A stretch of DNA of 64,000 nt from Chloroflexota bacterium (GTDB lineage Bacteria > Chloroflexota > Dormibacteria > Aeolococcales > Aeolococcaceae): contig VBIQ01000012.1 in the NCBI GenBank assembly GCA_005880985.1, forward strand, positions 59,690 through 123,689, in the 5' to 3' direction. The translations under genes and the position numbers were made by a program. The notes beneath the pieces were generated by a model, which searched no databases, had not been told where the DNA came from, and saw nothing but the letters and a program-made list of their open reading frames with translations. This document shows, piece after piece, positions 62,764 through 64,000 of the stretch (position 1 is the stretch's first letter; every line of letters begins with the position of its first letter).

Positions 62764-63777
62764 TCAGTCGACCCGCGCCGGCGGCGCAGGGATGAGCTCT
62801 CTCCAGTCCCGCAGAGGCCCCAGGTCGCGCTCAGTGGCCAGACGCACGTACCGGTGGAGCGTCGCGTAGTCGACGTGCCCGATGAAGGCCCGGAGATGTT
62901 CGAGCGACCAGCCCAGCTGCACCATGACCGTGGCCCACGTGTGCCGGAAGGCGTGCGCGTGGACGCGGAATCCGACCTGCCGCTCCAGGCGGTCCATGAC
63001 GCTGGCGAGCCCGAACGCGGTGTACGGTCGCTCGCGTCGGTTGATCAGCAGCTCCAGCGTGGCAACGTGTGGCCGGTCCCGGAGCTCGTAGCGCCGCATC
63101 GCCTTCATCAGCGGAAACGCTACCGGCGTGCGCCGGGTCTTGAGGCCCTTGGCGCCGGCGTCCCAGCGGACGCGCAGCGACGCGTACCCACGGGCGAGGC
63201 TGTCGGCCTCGAGGTCGGGCAGCCCGTCCGGCCCGCGCAGGCAGACGCCGACGGCTTCCGAGATGCGAAGGCCGGTGCCGGCCAGGAGCCGGATTGCCAG
63301 CTGCTCGGTGGGGGAGGTTGTGGCGGCCAGGAGGGCGCGGATCTGGTCGATGGTGTAGACGGTGGCGTCCTTCTGCGGGACGCGCGTCTTGCGGAGCTTG
63401 AGGATGCGTGGGTCGACCGAGTAGCCCTCGTCCATTGCCCAACCGAAGAAGGTGCGCAGCACCCGCTGCGAGCCGACCAGGCTCAGGTGGTCGAGATGGC
63501 CGCTGCGACCGTCCAGACGCCCCCGCTCCTGCAGGTGCAGCCGATAGGCGAGGAGGAGCGCCTTGCTGACGTCATCGGGGCCGCCACCGTCGGTGTCCTG
63601 GTCGATGAGCCAGGTGACGAACTGGCCGAGGTGGTGCCGGTAGTCGCTGATGGTCTTCGGCTGTCGCCGCTCGGCCCGCCGTTCGAGGATGAAGAGCTCG
63701 ACGGCGTCGCGGACGCCGACCCAGCCGGTGTCGCGCGGGGACATGACTGCTGCCGAGGTCATCGCCGGTGCCTCCAT
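62764..63777 (-). CDS. Tyrosine recombinase/integrase of the island
   Basis: A 337-residue site-specific recombinase. The N-terminal core-binding SAM-like domain (VRDAVELFILERRAERRQPKTI as two blocks) is followed by the catalytic domain with Arg in GTGLRISEAVG near residue 170, HAFRHTWAT near 273, the second His in FIGHVDYATLHRY and the nucleophile Tyr near 307. All catalytic residues are present. It reads inward from the right end, about 160 bp from the tRNA, and most likely catalysed the integration. Confidence 0.92.
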   Translation of the reverse strand: MEAPAMTSAAVMSPRDTGWVGVRDAVELFILERRAERRQPKTISDYRHHLGQFVTWLIDQDTDGGGPDDVSKALLLAYRLHLQERGRLDGRSGHLDHLSLVGSQRVLRTFFGWAMDEGYSVDPRILKLRKTRVPQKDATVYTIDQIRALLAATTSPTEQLAIRLLAGTGLRISEAVGVCLRGPDGLPDLEADSLARGYASLRVRWDAGAKGLKTRRTPVAFPLMKAMRRYELRDRPHVATLELLINRRERPYTAFGLASVMDRLERQVGFRVHAHAFRHTWATVMVQLGWSLEHLRAFIGHVDYATLHRYVRLATERDLGPLRDWRELIPAPPARVD

Positions 63778-63921
63778 CGCGGCCAGGATGCCGCGGCTGT
63801 CGGAGGCAGGACCCGTTTAGACCCACTGTCCTCGAAGGTTCCCGGGCGCCTCCCGCCGCGCTCCCGGGAGTCGCCCGGTGCCCTCCCGCCGAATTCCCGC
63901 CGAGTTCACGGCGAGGGCGGT

Positions 63922-63927
63922 TAAACT
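63922..63927 (+). promoter_or_regulatory. -10 (TAAACT) of the restored tRNA-Thr, supplied by the island
   Basis: TAAACT ends 11 nt before the first tRNA base. The corresponding bases at the left end are TATGCT. Between the shared 19-bp and 50-bp blocks the two sides differ at most positions. Confidence 0.45.
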
Positions 63928-63929
63928 GT

Positions 63930-63979
63930 CCGGGCGAGGCCGGCGTAGCTCAGCGGTAGAGCCACTGTTTTGTAAACAG
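63930..63979 (+). repeat. Right attachment repeat (50 bp)
   Basis: Identical to 47799-47848. It ends within the 3' strand of the anticodon stem, after which the sequence continues as proper tRNA. The 19-bp block shared with the left end is at 63889-63907. Confidence 0.85.
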
Positions 63980-64000
63980 TTGGTCCTCGGTTCGAATCCG
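63939..64000 (+). tRNA. tRNA-Thr (UGU), 3' end beyond window
   Basis: The 62 visible bases fit a tRNA: acceptor strand GCCGGCG, D arm GCTCAGCGGTAGAGC, anticodon arm ACTGT/ACAGT with loop TTTGTAA (anticodon TGT), and the beginning of the T arm with GGTTCGAATCC. The 3' acceptor strand lies outside the window. The first 41 bases are duplicated at the left end of the island. Confidence 0.9.

Larger units (their letters stand above)
47799..63979. mobile_element. Integrative genomic island in tRNA-Thr(UGU)
   Basis: The 16.1-kb segment is bounded by the 50-bp direct repeats and has a tyrosine integrase just inside its right end. Inside, the sequence looks less GC-rich than the backbone, genes are short, and most encode lipoproteins, small membrane proteins or regulators. 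It carries an ECF sigma unit, an IS481-family insertion and a phased hexamer array. No relaxase, FtsK-like translocase or phage structural gene is visible. It is therefore a non-conjugative island or a remnant, unless a helper acts in trans. Confidence 0.85.

Overview
This is high-GC bacterial chromosome carrying ordinary housekeeping genes plus one clear integrated island. There is an F420-type luciferase-like oxidoreductase, no visible outer-membrane genes, short GTG/ATG/TTG/CTG starts, and many start codons placed 6-9 nt after a TANNNT -10 box (leaderless style). These traits point to a Gram-positive-like high-GC lineage such as Actinomycetota, Chloroflexota or Dormibacterota. The lineage is an inference; no rRNA is present to settle it.

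Backbone, left to right. 1-5506: the end of an RNA m5U methyltransferase, dnaE and a HAD hydrolase. 5496-8938 (minus): YggT, then an overlapping operon of a phosphoesterase lipoprotein, an LLM oxidoreductase and lgt. 9368-13546: a CAP-domain secreted protein and a MacB-like ABC ATPase/permease pair. 13633-15582: a GGDEF protein and a YraQ-type permease. 15589-19656: a tightly packed four-gene glycosyltransferase cluster. 19723-21194 (minus): a YCF48-like lipoprotein directly behind tRNA-Leu(CAA). 21284-24399: an ECF sigma / zinc anti-sigma / GH18-like lipoprotein operon. 24413-25517 (minus): a bifunctional-nuclease family protein and a 6-pyruvoyl-tetrahydropterin-synthase family protein. 25539-32542: polA, mutM, a glycosyltransferase and uvrB. 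32634-36904: a PaaK/LuxE-like adenylate-forming enzyme with an NMT1/TauA-type ABC importer. 36958-43463: radA, a PIN-TRAM protein, ispD, ispF, cysS, a SpoU methyltransferase and a NYN nuclease. 43465-47739: a sedolisin protease, an atypical response regulator and a rhomboid protease.

Island (47799-63979). A 50-bp identical direct repeat lies at both ends and is the 5' half of tRNA-Thr(UGU). The complete tRNA is at the right edge; only its first 41 nt remain at the left. A tyrosine integrase sits just inside the right end. Unusually, the element brings its own promoter and 5' half of the tRNA, so the host keeps only the 3' half. The cargo is mostly lipoproteins and small membrane proteins. They surround a second ECF sigma factor, a membrane anti-sigma whose outer part is a kelch-like propeller, and a divergently transcribed kelch lipoprotein. 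ECF-type promoter motifs (GGAAC or GTAAC, 16-17 nt, CGTA) lie before both of these units and also before the backbone ECF operon. An IS481-family element (60685-62160) with a 14-bp target duplication has landed next to an array of six TGTTCA hexamers spaced about 11 bp apart, upstream of a Cro/C1-type regulator.

Points of most interest: the promoter-swapping tRNA integration; the sigma / kelch anti-sigma / kelch lipoprotein unit; a palindromic -10 shared by the divergent polA and PTPS genes, whose start codons are only 21 bp apart; two genes that appear to start with CTG inside a CTGA overlap; and the phased TGTTCA array.
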